From positions 426,444-490,443 of the forward strand of contig MU006240.1 of NCBI GenBank assembly GCA_010093685.1: a DNA stretch of 64,000 nt, read 5' to 3'. The DNA is from Ophiobolus disseminans (lineage: Eukaryota > Ascomycota > Dothideomycetes > Pleosporales > Phaeosphaeriaceae). The notes below the pieces were generated by a model, which worked only from the letters and a program-made list of their open reading frames with translations, was not told the origin of the DNA and searched no databases. Each line of letters starts with the position of its first letter. Position 1 is the stretch's first letter. Both the position numbers and the translations under genes were made by a program. Shown here piece by piece: positions 33,851-44,697 of this stretch.

Positions 33851-33870
33851 GCTTTCAAAAGTTCTGTCTG
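33851..33870 (+). repeat. left terminal inverted repeat of the Tc1/mariner element
   Basis: Reads GCTTTCAAAAGTTCTGTCTG; perfect inverted match to 35288-35307. Confidence 0.93.
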
Positions 33871-33955
33871 ACGCTAAAACCGCCACTACAACGCCACTCT
33901 CTTGGCAGTAAATCTTTCGAAGCTGCGCTCCATCTGATCTCTCCTTTAATCAACC

Positions 33956-35235
33956 ATGGCTCCCAACACTGACGTGTATACACGTACCTTAGTGGTCACA
34001 ATGAAATCTCCATCTGTTGGCAAGTCTACCTCTCAAGTCTCAGAGCTTACAGGTATCCAACCTCGTACAATCGATCGTATCTACAGCCGAGCTATCGCTG
34101 CAGGCTTCGAGCCCAACGTTCTACCTCTCAAGATCCTCCCACACCACGTTCAAGACGCTCCTCGCTCTGGGCGCCCATCTAAACAAACATAAGAGGTCGA
34201 GGAGGAGATTGTACAACATGTACGGCACGACAGATATGGACAAGAGAAGACATGTGCTGACGTCGCTGGTGGTCTTAGTCTACGAGGTATAGATCTCTCA
34301 GCTACTACTGTCTGGAGAGTCTTAAGAGAGGCAGGATACCACAAGACCAAGCCAACAAGGAAGCGTGGGTTGACACAGAAGATGAAGGATGAGAGACTAA
34401 GATGGGCAAAAGACCACGAGCATTGGACGCTTGAGGACTGGAAGAACGTAATCTGAACAGATGAGACGTCTGTAATCCTTGGCCATCGCCGCGGTGGATA
34501 CAGAATCTGGAGGAAAGCTGACAAGCGTGTAGTCAAGAGCTGTATACGTGAGAGATGGAAGGGATACTCTGAGTTCATGTTCTGGGGCTGCTTTACGTAC
34601 AACAAGAAAGGTCCATGTCATGTCTATAAGCCAGAGGCGAAGGTAGAGAAGCAGATGGCTGCTCAAAGGATCAGTGAGCTGAACGCTGAGCTTGAGCCTT
34701 TGATGTGAGACGAGTGGGAGCTGAATACAGCTGAGGACAGGACTACGTAATAAGCCAGGCAAGAAACCACAATGGAGATAGACAGAAGAATGGCAAGCTT
34801 GTACGCACCTCTGGTGGAGGTATTGATTGGTGGCAATACCAGACGTGCGTTCTTATCCCTAAGGTTCTGCCCTTTGCGCAGGAGTGTATAAAGGACAGGC
34901 CACAGACTGTAGTTATGGAGGATAAGGCACCTGCGCACGCACACCACTATCAGGATGTAGTGTACAGTCTGTACATGGTCACAAAGTTGCTCTGGTGTGG
35001 TAATTCACCAGACTGCAATTGTATTGAGCCATGCTGGTTCTATATGAAGAGGGATACTACACAGAAGGGAGCTCCTCACTCAAGAGCATACGCAGTCAAG
35101 GCATAAGAGAGATGCTGGCAGGAGAACCCTCAATCAAAGATTCAAGCCTGGATTGAGCGTATTGTTGTACATATCCCAAAGATTATACAGCTCAAGGGTG
35201 GCAACGAGTATATTGAAGGCAGAGGCAATAGATGA
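33956..35235 (+). pseudogene. degenerate Tc1/mariner transposase
   Basis: ATG at 33956 followed by an HTH-like N-terminus (TGIQPRTIDRIYSRAIAAG). In the same frame come stops at 34190-34192 (TAA), 34454-34456 (TGA, replacing the Trp expected before TDE of the first catalytic Asp), 34706-34708 (TGA) and 34748-34750 (TAA). At least two frameshifts follow. The DDE triad can still be traced: TDET after the second stop, EDKAPAH (family EDNAPAH) near 34918-34938, and SPDCNCIEPCW near 35007-35039 carrying the third acid. The end matches the family C-terminus and stops at 35233-35235. Cannot make active transposase. Confidence 0.9.
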
Positions 35236-35287
35236 GCAATTCAGTAGCATTCTGGTGGCGTTTTGGTGGCGTTGTGGCTTGCCTTGG

Positions 35288-35307
35288 CAGACAGAACTTT
35301 TGAAAGC
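35288..35307 (-). repeat. right terminal inverted repeat of the Tc1/mariner element
   Basis: Reverse complement of 33851-33870, followed by TA at 35308-35309. Confidence 0.93.
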
Positions 35308-35589
35308 TACCTCCGTAGTAGAAAAGTAGAGAAAAGTAGTAGAGAAATAGAAAAAAATTGAAAAGTAATACAGGTAGAGCATGAATGACCGCCTTAACAA
35401 GTGGGTGTGGTCGCAAGACCAGAAGAACCAGATACATATTGAGCATCACATTATGCATTGGGCTCCATGTATTGGTATCGTGACCTCATCTCTATATGCT
35501 CGTGGGTATGTCTAAAATCTACCTCTATGCCGTACGTCATACCGATCCGAAAACACGCCAAAGAACACTGCTGCAAATACATTCATGGC

Positions 35590-37239
35590 TCATCGATCAT
35601 CCTTGATCAACTGACCCAAACCCTCTCCCTCAACCATAGCTTCGCCAGGCCCCGCATTATCTTTGCCACTTCCTACTCTTCCCATTGGCGTGCCAACATG
35701 GTTCTTGCCTTCCACGCGATCGATTTCAGGGTCCAGCTCACCTTCCTTATCTGCGCTCAGATTGACCCAGTCTCGTACGCTATCTTTGGTGCTGCTAAGA
35801 ATAGTGGTATCTTGCGCCAGGCTCTTATCCTTCGCATCTGCTTCGCTAAGTTCCAAGTCTTGCGCGCTCGTGTTTGCGACCCGGATGCCGTTGTCACGTA
35901 TCACCTGTAGAACGGCACGTGTGTTGAGCTTAAGCACACGCTCGGGGTCCTTAGTACCGAACATCTTTGTTGTTGCCCACGGGAACAAGACGCCAAAGTC
36001 GCTTTGGGACAGATGTGCTGATGAGATTGGGTAGAAGATATGAGGACCGGGTTGATTCGGGTGTTTGGCGTTTGTATTTGATGGTTTGGCGATGATGTGC
36101 TGCACTTCGTGGAAATTGGATGTCCACTTGTAAAAGCCTTCACTTAAGATTGCGAGCAAGTTCTTGCCGCCTGTCGGAGCGTCATAAGAAGGCATGGGCT
36201 GCGATCGGAGCCATGCCGTGTCCGGGCTTTGGATCGGGAGCGTCCAGAGGTCTAGCAGGATCACTGGGTTTGAAGGTGTAATTTGGCGGACCAGGCTCGA
36301 ATCTACGGATGGCGTATATAGCGGCTTGTAATTTGCAATGGTTCGCTCAGGGCGATAATAAACCGACTTCACGAACTGGATCACGGAGCAGGCACCGAAC
36401 GAATGGCCGGCGAAACTGATCGCTCCTGGCTCCTGAACATTTAGCAGGTTGGAAAACATGCTGAGCATATCCTTGCCGCCCTTTTTGTGCTGATCTGGCG
36501 CCACGTTGTTGAGCTCTCGACCCTCATCCATCTTCAGCAACGCATCGTGTATCAAACCAAGCTCCCACAACCGTATGCGCAATTGCTCGTCGCGAGCCTC
36601 GTACACTTCAGTGCTTGGCTTATGGGCGATTGATCGATATTCCACGCGCCTGTCCTTGTTCTTGTCCCCCGTCGAATGATATATCGACAGAGGAGAACTG
36701 CCATCGCGGTGGTCTGGCGCTACGACCACCACGCCGTGGCTAGCTAGTGATCCACAGATGTGCGAGTATGCGTTGCGAGTGCCACCCAATCCGTGTGAGA
36801 ACATCATGACAGGCCATCGGGTGGACTTTGTGGGGGGTTCAAGGATATCAGCGTTCTGATGAACTGGCATCGAGATGTAGTATAGTAATTGCGGTAGTAG
36901 TCTGAGAACGCGTTAGAAACTTTCCTACATTTGTTCTATGGTTCTAGATACTTACGAAAAGACTCCTGCAAATGCGCTATTCGCCCCTAGAAACTTCGCA
37001 TATGCGCTGATGTACTCTCGTTGTGGGCTTGCAATCCATCTGACGCCTTTCTCATTACTATCTTGTTTTGCCGGATAGAATACTCGGAATGCGACAGTAG
37101 GCGTATCTGTTGGTGGTGCGTTTGCACTTGGATTCTCTAATTCGCTGGTGGGTATCTCTATGTCTACTGATCCGACTTTGTACGGTCCGGTATGTGCTGG
37201 GAACGTGGGCGTCGGATTGAGGCGATTGAGCCAAGTCAT
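35590..37239 (-). CDS. platelet-activating factor acetylhydrolase-like lipase
   Basis: Exons 37239-36956 and 36901-35590 joined over a 54-nt intron (GTAAGT..CTCAG); 531 residues. The first in-frame ATG (37239) gives MTWLNRLNPTPTFP, a typical family start, with no signal peptide. Features: GPYKVGSVDIEIP, VFYPAK, FSHGLGGTRNAYSHICGSLASHG (oxyanion side), APDHRDGS, the nucleophile elbow FAGHSFGACS, LLDLWTLP (catalytic Asp region) and SSAHLSQSDFGVLF (catalytic His). This is the PAF-AH p-II family, serine phospholipases A2 that remove short or oxidised acyl chains from phospholipids. Fungal members are mostly intracellular and uncharacterised. The last 120 residues are acidic and probably disordered. 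The 3' end lies 283 bases from the transposon. Confidence 0.9.
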
Positions 37240-37930
37240 ATCTGCGGCTGCGAAAGGGCTCCGCTTGCGAACAGCCTGTGGGAGAGCGCCGAGGAGGGAT
37301 CTGTAGGCTCGTGAGAACGACACTGTGGGTGTAGTTGTGGGCAGAAGTTAGGCGGAACAAGAAGTCTCAAAAAAATGGATTGTGCTATGAGTGAAGTCAA
37401 TGTTGTGCAGGTAAGCAGTGATCAAGCAGCCCGGTGTGAGGCGCAGGAGCAGAAGGGTACACCAAAATCAAAGACATCGTGGTGACGCAAATCTGAACCC
37501 TCTCGTATGCGCTAATGTCAGGGCCGGTCCGGAGCACGCGACACATCGTAAAACTTGGCCAGTGGCGTCGGTGAAGTGGCCGGCAGCGTGAAGTACCGAG
37601 GCATCGGACGCAATTCGGCGGACATCAGGATTGCGCGTTGCTCGCTTCAGGAGATTTCCACTCTCCCCTTGTGTCAGGATGGTGCAGCGCGTTGAGTCGC
37701 TGTCTTTCACCTTGTCGTCTTGAAGCGTGTTCGTGGGGGTCGCGTGCCTGAAAGATGCGGGCAGGGTCCACTGATGACGATGTGTCTAAATCGGAAGTCG
37801 ACGCTAAACTCTAATGCATGTGACAATCCATCTCAACTCACTTCAGTTCAAAGTGTGACAGTTGTGCCTAAGAAACAGATTCATTATTACTTGAACGTCA
37901 AAATTCGGTGTGTATCGTGGTGTGCGTGTA
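37240..37930. other. intergenic, nothing recognised
   Basis: The upstream frame of the PAF-AH-like gene stays open to 37323 but lacks an ATG. No other coding signal. Confidence 0.5.
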
Positions 37931-39062
37931 TCAGCAGCATCCCCCCTTCCGCCTACCACCACTCAGCGTGAAAACCTCCTGCCACTCGCCCAACGTCCCT
38001 CCGCCCTTTTTCGCTCTCCTGCGATATCTCACGCCTTCGTCACCGAAGCCACTCTTCACACTCCCTACCCCATCATCCCACCCTAGATCTCCATATTGTA
38101 TGCCGCTCGCCGGGTCGTCTGGGTCGATCTCGCCGAGTTCGATCTTGGTCAAGATCATGCGTGCAAGCCTATTGAACAGCTCTTCCACATTCTCACCATT
38201 CAGCGCCGATACTTCAACAGCAACTGGTATCCCGTTCGCGCCGGCCCATCGCGAGGCAGTCTCCGTAGGGACTTCGCGACCATCTGGCGCAATTGTGTAT
38301 GAGGAGTGGAGATTCGCGTTCAATGAATGCGTGCAACTTGATTGTGAGGATGGTGTGGGTGGTGGCAAGCCACTCTCCGAAGACAGGGTACTGGCAAAAC
38401 TGCCAAAGTAATCTCGTTCTTGTGGTGAGGGCGGATTGCCTTCCACAACATCGTTCTTGTTGCCCGCCAGTATGATTGTGATATCCGGTCCTGCAAGCGC
38501 CCGCGCATCATTCAAGAATGTTTGTAATTGCTCAAAGCTTTGCCAGCTGCTTACGTCGTATACCAGTATTGCGCCGGCCGCGCCGCGATAGTAGGATCGT
38601 GATACTGAGCGGAAGCGCTCCGTGCCTGCTGTGTCCCATAGTTGAAGTTTTATGCGTTTGCGGTTCGCCGCGTTTGCTTTTCGGTCGGCTATATGGACGA
38701 TTTTGGAGGCGAACTCGACGCCGATTGTTTGGGAGGAGAGGACTCGCCCTGTTGCTGTCAGCGTAAGTGTACATGTATAGCATTAGAGGATCGCATACAT
38801 TCGCTCTTTACAAAGCGATGTAATAAACAGGATCTTCGCATGTATGTCAGTGAGGGTACTCGAAGTCCTTCTATCGCGAGCACTTACTTTCCGGCGTTAC
38901 TAGGTCCCAGCAGTACAATTTTCGCTAAATAGTCATACATACTACCCAGTTCCTGTACTTCGTTAGTATGCTGTCTAGCATGTTTGTATTTTCCGTACCT
39001 ACTTGTACCGGCGGCTCACTACTCCTCGTACTTGCGTTCGAGGCCGCGCGATTCCTCCCCAT
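37931..39062 (-). CDS. Rab4-type small GTPase (Ypt4-like)
   Basis: Four exons: 39062-39009, 38952-38888, 38833-38799 and 38754-37931; introns of 56, 54 and 44 nt; 325 residues. Exon 3 is a 35-nt micro-exon that completes the P-loop region (GPSNAGKSCLLHRFV); without it the protein lacks the Ser/Cys after GK. G-box motifs: GPSNAGKS (34-41), TIGVEF (switch I), WDTAGTE (switch II), NKND and SAL. The prenylation end is GGCC. RYDG-like Rab4 features are RVLSSQTIGVEFASKI and RFRSVSRSYYRGAAGAILVYDV. Rab4/Ypt4 acts in early endosome recycling. It is longer than a usual Rab (about 210 residues) because of a Ser/Pro-rich insert between NKND and SAL and a basic linker before the CC end. Confidence 0.92.
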
Positions 39063-39559
39063 GATGGCTGATGATGCTCCTTTGTGAGGGTCTTATTGTG
39101 ATGGACTTCATGCGTTGAGTGGTTGTGTATATGTTTGAGGACTTCATGTGTATTGTTCGGGGATACGGCGCCTGCAAGGCATGACGTTGCGTTGCTGTGG
39201 TTGTTGTGTTGTGAATCCGGGCTTATCAGTGACGCCAATCTTGAGCCGCGGTTCGACATCGTCACGCGCCAGCACTTGCCAATTTCTGCCCGCTTTCACA
39301 CCACATCTTTGCACACCCAACGGACCTCCGTGGCATGCTTCCATATCGCTTCTGTCGACTAAGTACTCCGGGCACCAAAAAGGACGTCCGTCACAGTCAG
39401 CATGAGATACATCGAATTACGTCACAGATGAGTGAAGAAAACAGCGTTCACAAATGTAAGATGATAATTCCAGGGTCATCTAAACATCATACTTCGCATT
39501 GATCTTGCCGCTTCCGATTTGATACAACTGTTGTCGAGTCTAGGACTTCAGCTCAACCA
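39063..39559. other. intergenic, promoter of the Rab4-type gene
   Basis: No coding signal seen in 497 bases. Confidence 0.5.
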
Positions 39560-40414
39560 TCATACGAAAAACCCTTCCAACATGTACAGCACACTAGCCG
39601 ACAACGAACGTTCGCCTGGTTCTTGAGTCCCTTGCTTGATAACCACTGGGTCCTTGACTTCCGGTTCTCCTACATCTGATCCTTCCGCTTCTGGTACCTC
39701 TTCTTCCGGGATCGCTTGCTGATCTTCCACAACTTCATTGCTAGGCCCAACTTCGCCATCACCAGTTTCAAGCCCAGCCTCGACTTTGTCGACGCCAGCT
39801 TCTCTGTCTTTCCTGATCTGAGTCAAAATGTCGTTTTTGTTTGGTAGTTTGAGATAGATATCCCGTTCGTCGGTCAAGCTCTCTCCTTTGTAGTCGTCGG
39901 TCTGAAGCTGTTCGAGCAGATTTCGCGGCTTGTAACGGTATAAGCCGTCCATGAGATCCACCATTATCTTCGCATTCATAGTGTGGTGGGAAGACAAACT
40001 GACATTGGTCAAGGCGTACACGAGCATGTCATGGCGACTCGGAAGTTCTTTCATGAGGTGCCAAGCCGAGACGATGCTATTATAGCCAGCGAGGTACACT
40101 GGCATTGCGAGAAGGCATGGAAAAACTTCTTCCAACTTAGCGCGAATCATTTGAAAAGACCTCCCATGATAACCGGACATCGTATTAACTTCTGCTATCT
40201 GGCAGTCCAAGCAACCGTAAGCGTAAAGAAAGGTGTGTAATGCCTCATGCAAAAGTGTAGAAAGGACTGCCAATATCCTAAAATCACCAAAATCGCGGGT
40301 ATTTTGTCGGGATTCATTTGTATGTAGAATGCACTGTTGTCTGTACGATGACTTGAGAATCTGACGTGATCGATCTCTCGCGTCCAAGTAAATTCGGCAT
40401 TTGGAAGGCGACCA
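39560..40414 (-). pseudogene. SprT-like protein, 5'-broken copy (copy D)
   Basis: A minus-strand frame open from just after a TGA (40415-40417) to the stop at 39560. It carries HEALH, a C-x2-C pair (CLDC), GYHGRSFQ as the third-ligand region and a long C-terminal tail rich in Glu, Asp and Pro. No in-frame ATG lies between the upstream TGA and HEALH, and the same frame is again open upstream of the TGA (about 40418-40500, with LQATLRDFAFEDM), so an N-terminal part is cut off by one stop. No intron with usable sites removes it. Compared with copies A-C it lacks the terminal HDL motif and has the acidic extension instead, so it is a more distant paralogue. It may still be expressed in part. Confidence 0.55.
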
Positions 40415-40417
40415 TCA

Positions 40418-41323
40418 CTTCCGTCCTATCCTCATCGAAACTTGGCCCTCGCACATATCCTCAAAGGCGAAGTCTCGCAATGTGGCTTGAAGGAAATAAG
40501 CTACACACGAAGTTGGCAACGTACCCACACAGCCCTAAGCACTACGCGTCGATCCCTTACATCACTGCCTCGAACGGACAGCATCAAGCGCAGGACTAAT
40601 AATCTCGCCCTTCTACAATAACGTCTGCCACACGCCATCCAAGTGTTGAGGCTTGGACTAGTCAAAGTTTACCTACTTGCGGACTGTTGCCAAGAGCCTC
40701 CTAGTGATACCCATCTCAGGCTTCTTCCAGGTACGACCAACAGAGACTATCTAAACTCTAGATACGTGCTCTTTCTTGCCTCGATCTATGGATGATGATA
40801 ACATTCATAAACAACCCGTTTGCTGCATGTTCTTGAATTTCGGTGAGGAGCTGACCCGTCAGCTCACGCTGATCGCCTTGGTGTAGCGAGAGTTGGTGCA
40901 GTCAGCTTAGGCGGCCGATCTATGGTAGCTAGACTGAGCGTTTAAGAATAAGTATCAACCCTACTTTCTCATGACAGCGAACAAGGTTTCGACAATCTGT
41001 GGGGCATGCGACTCCGGCTAGTGTGCGTCCGGGAGTCACTTGGGCAGCTACCTAGGTACGTCTAATGCAGCCCTCGCAACATCGTCTTACTGTAATCAGT
41101 GTGACCTCGTCTCCATGCAAGATTACTAATCTGGAACTTTTCAGCGTCGGTAATCTGACATTCTAATAGGCTGCAAGAAGGTCGGGGGCGGAACGCGCAG
41201 AGTAGATCATTCAAGATGACGAAGAAATAGCATTGCCCGCTGCGAGACAGGGATTCTGGCCTGGCTTTATAAGAGTAAGGCGGCGCCCCAACAGGCATTC
41301 CCATTACATTCGCCCTAAACAGA
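40418..41323. other. intergenic
   Basis: Apart from the N-terminal remnant of the SprT-like copy D (to about 40500), no gene is seen. Confidence 0.5.
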
Positions 41324-42818
41324 ATGCGTTTCGCTGCTTGTTCCGCGACCTTAGCTTTATGCTGGTTACCCGTCGCTCTCGCCTACAGTCATCACTATGG
41401 CTCGTCAGCGTTCAAAACCGAAGATATCATCGTTCGCGATGTTGCTATCATTGGAGGTGGCTCTTCCGGTACCCATGCGGCCATCTCGCTGAAAGACAAG
41501 GGGAAAAGCATTGTCGTAGTTGAAAAGAAAGCTCGGCTGGGAGGACATACCGAGACATATACAGATCCATCGACAGGCATACCCGTCGACTATGGCGTAG
41601 TGGTAAGCATATCAAGGCGGCTTGTGTTAGTTGCAATCGCTAATTTCGTTCCTCATTTTCAAGTTCTTCCACAACAATACCATAGTTAAAAATTATTTCA
41701 ACCGCTTCGAAGTACCGCTGGTCAACAGCAGCAATGGGGACCTAAGATCGGGAGACTTCGACTTCCGCACCGGCAATCCTGTCAACATAACTCGTCCCAG
41801 TCCTGAGGCTCTCGGTGCGGCGTTTGTCAAATATATTGCATTCCTGAGCCAGTACCCTGCACTCGACAGTGGGCTATTCCTATCCACTCCGGTTCCTGAT
41901 GACTTACTATTACCATTCGGCGAGTTTGTTGCCAAATACGGGATCGGGGACGTAGTACAAACCTTTTTCACGACAAACCAGGGCATTGGTGACATTCTGA
42001 CTCTTCCTGTGATTGAGGTCATGCGTGTCAATGGACTAAGCTTGACTCTCCAAGGTGCATCAAATAGCCTGGTAACCACAGCTCGGCATAACACTAGCGA
42101 GCTTTATGGAAAAGCTCAGAATGAACTGCTCTCAGCAGACAGTCTGTTGCTCTCCTCCGAAGTCAAGTCCTCATCCCGCACTGCCACTGGCGTTGAACTT
42201 GTCGTGAAGACACCTTCCGGCAAGAAGCTGATTCGCGCAAAGAAACTTCTCATCACCATCCCTCCACGCCTCGAGTTCCTCCACCCGTTCCACCTCGACC
42301 ACCGCGAGCGCGCCGTCTTCACCAAGCTCATCAACTTTGGGTACTACACCAGCATTATCAAGGACACGGGCATACCCGACGACGTGATGGTCTGGAATTA
42401 TGCGCAAGACACACCATATAACTTGCCACAGCTGCCGGGTATTTACCTCATTGGACCCAACGGTATCCCCGGTATGAAAAATGTCTACTACAGCTCTCAG
42501 CGCTCGAACGCTACATTCCCCATTCCTGACTCCAACGTCAAGGCCGACATCGTCACGACAATCAAGAGGCTGCAGGCCGCAAATCCAGGCCAATTCAACA
42601 AGACGGATCCAGAGTTCGTGGTGTACTCATCGCACGCACCGTTCTACTTGGGGGCGAGTCCGGAAGACACGAAAAAGGGGATATATGCGGAGATGTATGC
42701 ACTACAGGGGCTGAGGAACACGTATTGGAGCGGCGCGGCGTGGAGAGCGCAGGATAGTAGCATGTTGTGGAAGTTTAATGAGGAGGTGGTGCTTCCGCAG
42801 GTACTGGCTGGATTGTAA
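41324..42818 (+). CDS. secreted FAD-dependent amine-oxidase-like protein
   Basis: Two exons, 41324-41602 and 41664-42818, over a 61-nt intron (GTAAGC, GCTAAT branch, AAG), phase 0; 477 residues. The N-terminal MRFAACSATLALCWLPVALAYS is a signal peptide. The dinucleotide fold is clear: DVAIIGGGSSGTHAAISL, VVVEKKARLGGH, then DYGVV/FFHNNTIV across the junction. C-terminal GIYLIGPNGIPGMKNVYYSSQRS and YWSGAAWRAQDSSMLWKFNEEV match flavoproteins of the amine-oxidase superfamily (NAD(P)-binding Rossmann-like; beta-cyclopiazonate dehydrogenase relatives). Several N-glycosylation sequons (NITR, NTS, NATF, NKT) support secretion. The substrate is unknown; no biosynthetic cluster adjoins it. Confidence 0.88.
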
Positions 42819-44697
42819 TTGGAGGACTGGTCGGTGGCTATATTAATGAGATTACTGCCTCGCTCAGTGAAATGCTCTATCTGCACGGACGATGGAGGGC
42901 GTCGTTCATTGCGATCGATACTGTTAGTACACGAAAGCCTTATCGAGAAGAAAATGAATCGTAGCATTGCGTCTTTTCATGCAGGTCGGTTGAGTAAAGC
43001 TTGGTCAGCCTGTCCGATACTCGAGGGAGCCTGGATATCCTCAGAACGTTCAACAGCAGTGAAGTAAGTCTCGACAATGTTACGAACGCTTCCAGGCTGG
43101 GCATTTGTAAGAAGTTGGGGGGCCAATAGTCACTCAAATAAGTTCACCCTGTCCCAAGCTTTAGCAAGCCTTCGCTACTCAAAAGCAGTGAGAGAAAGAT
43201 CCCGCTCGTCTGATCCACCTTCACCAAGCTCCAAAGCTCCGACAACCGACCGCCGGTACCGGTAATTTCCCTCGCACGGTCACCTCAATGCACAGACCGT
43301 AAAGCCTCCCGTTGTCCAGTGAACACTAGCGCTGCCAAGCTTATATGAGTATAAGAAAGCGTTTGCCCTCGGGCTCCCTCCGTCTTTCTCATACTTACCT
43401 TCTTGTGATCGCTGAGCTCAAGCTTTCGGCCGATCTGTCAGAATTTCCTGCATTGCACAGCGCGGAGAAGTTTTGGTACTATTCTACTTCGGTGGCATAG
43501 ACGGGACAATTTTTGCTGGACTGCACTTTGTGCTCTTTCGTTGACGCGCAAGCCTTTTGGTGAGCGGTTGAAGAAGGAGGTTTATTGGCTTGCCTTTAGC
43601 ATGTTGGAAGCATGACGTGTTGGATCAGTACTGGGGACGGCTGCAAGATGCTCTCAACAATTGCGCTCGCAGCACGCGCTTACTAAAAATTCGTCCTCAA
43701 TTTATGGATTTTCTGTCGCAAAGAATGAGGTAAAGTTGCCATGCTCCAGGGCTGTAAATGTCCGTGAGTCCCACATTGACAACCAAGCCCTCCACCATCG
43801 CAAAGAGGTACTCCCAACAGCATTGCAATATCGCAGTACCCCAAGACCTTTGCGAAGACAGCAAAACTCTATCGATGCGCAAAAGCCGTGGCGCAACCAG
43901 TTGTAAAGGTGGCGCAATATTGACGACGTGAGCAGGACGCGCTCTCAGCTGCCCAGGTGAGCTGCCGCCAGGGAACATCACCATCAAGGTCCTCATTGAT
44001 GTTCATGATAAAGGCCTGCGTTCATCCCACACGCTAGATATCATCCCTCGTTGCTAAGACCCAGCCGGTGCGTGCCCAGCAATGTTGCCACCAACGACCG
44101 CCGAAATCTCGACTCCCACCTTTCAAGGTTCTTCCGAAACAACACCGACACCACAGCGACATTAAGCCTCATCTTCGCACACTCCAGACTCGGTGGACCG
44201 CCTCTCCCAGGCACCGGCAACTTATACCTTTGTGCCTCGATGGCAAGGGTGCAACTCCATTCCTCGCTAAACGAATCTGGTCAAGATGGACATCGGCTAC
44301 GTCAGCGTGACACCGCGTAAAATCCATCTCACGCGTTGATTGCCCCTCTGCCCCGCCAGACACCACATGGCAGCAACGCGTTTGGAACCCCAGCAATACA
44401 TAACGGGCTTATGGCCGTCCTGATCAAGTCATGACGTGGGTCTAGCCTGGTCAAGCACATCTACAGGGCGAGTGATGTGCGTCGGTTTGTCGGTAGTTGA
44501 AGGAACGCTGCGGCATATGCTCAGTATGAATTAACAACTATGTCATAGGTAATTCTTTGTCGGTCGTTGAAAAGTAGCTTCTCTCCGCACGTAGGTTGCT
44601 GCTTCCTTCCATTGCACACTCCACCTCCAATTCACTGTTCAAACTCGAAGATACCTATACTTCCCTACCAAACACACTCCCATAACAACCGCCCACG
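42819..44697. other. 1.9 kb intergenic region
   Basis: No convincing gene on either strand: all frames are short, lack domains and have no good splice-joined extension. The last 150 bases are pyrimidine/CA-rich, as in a leader of a well-expressed gene. Confidence 0.5.

Larger units (their letters stand above)
33851..35307 (+). mobile_element. Tc1/mariner DNA transposon, complete but inactivated (1457 bp)
   Basis: Bounded by perfect 20-bp terminal inverted repeats (33851-33870 and 35288-35307, each reading GCTTTCAAAAGTTCTGTCTG inward) and flanked by TA on both sides. A second shared inverted block, ACAACGCCAC, lies just inside each end. The interior is a plus-strand transposase with several stops and frameshifts. 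It sits between the SRA gene promoter and the 3' end of the PAF-acetylhydrolase-like gene. Intact ends mean it might still be mobilised in trans if an active relative exists in the genome. Confidence 0.93.

Noticed and set aside
42819..44697. Possible missed gene in the 1.9 kb gap
   Set aside because: Frames are short, lack ATG-initiated protein-like content and could not be joined by usable splice sites.
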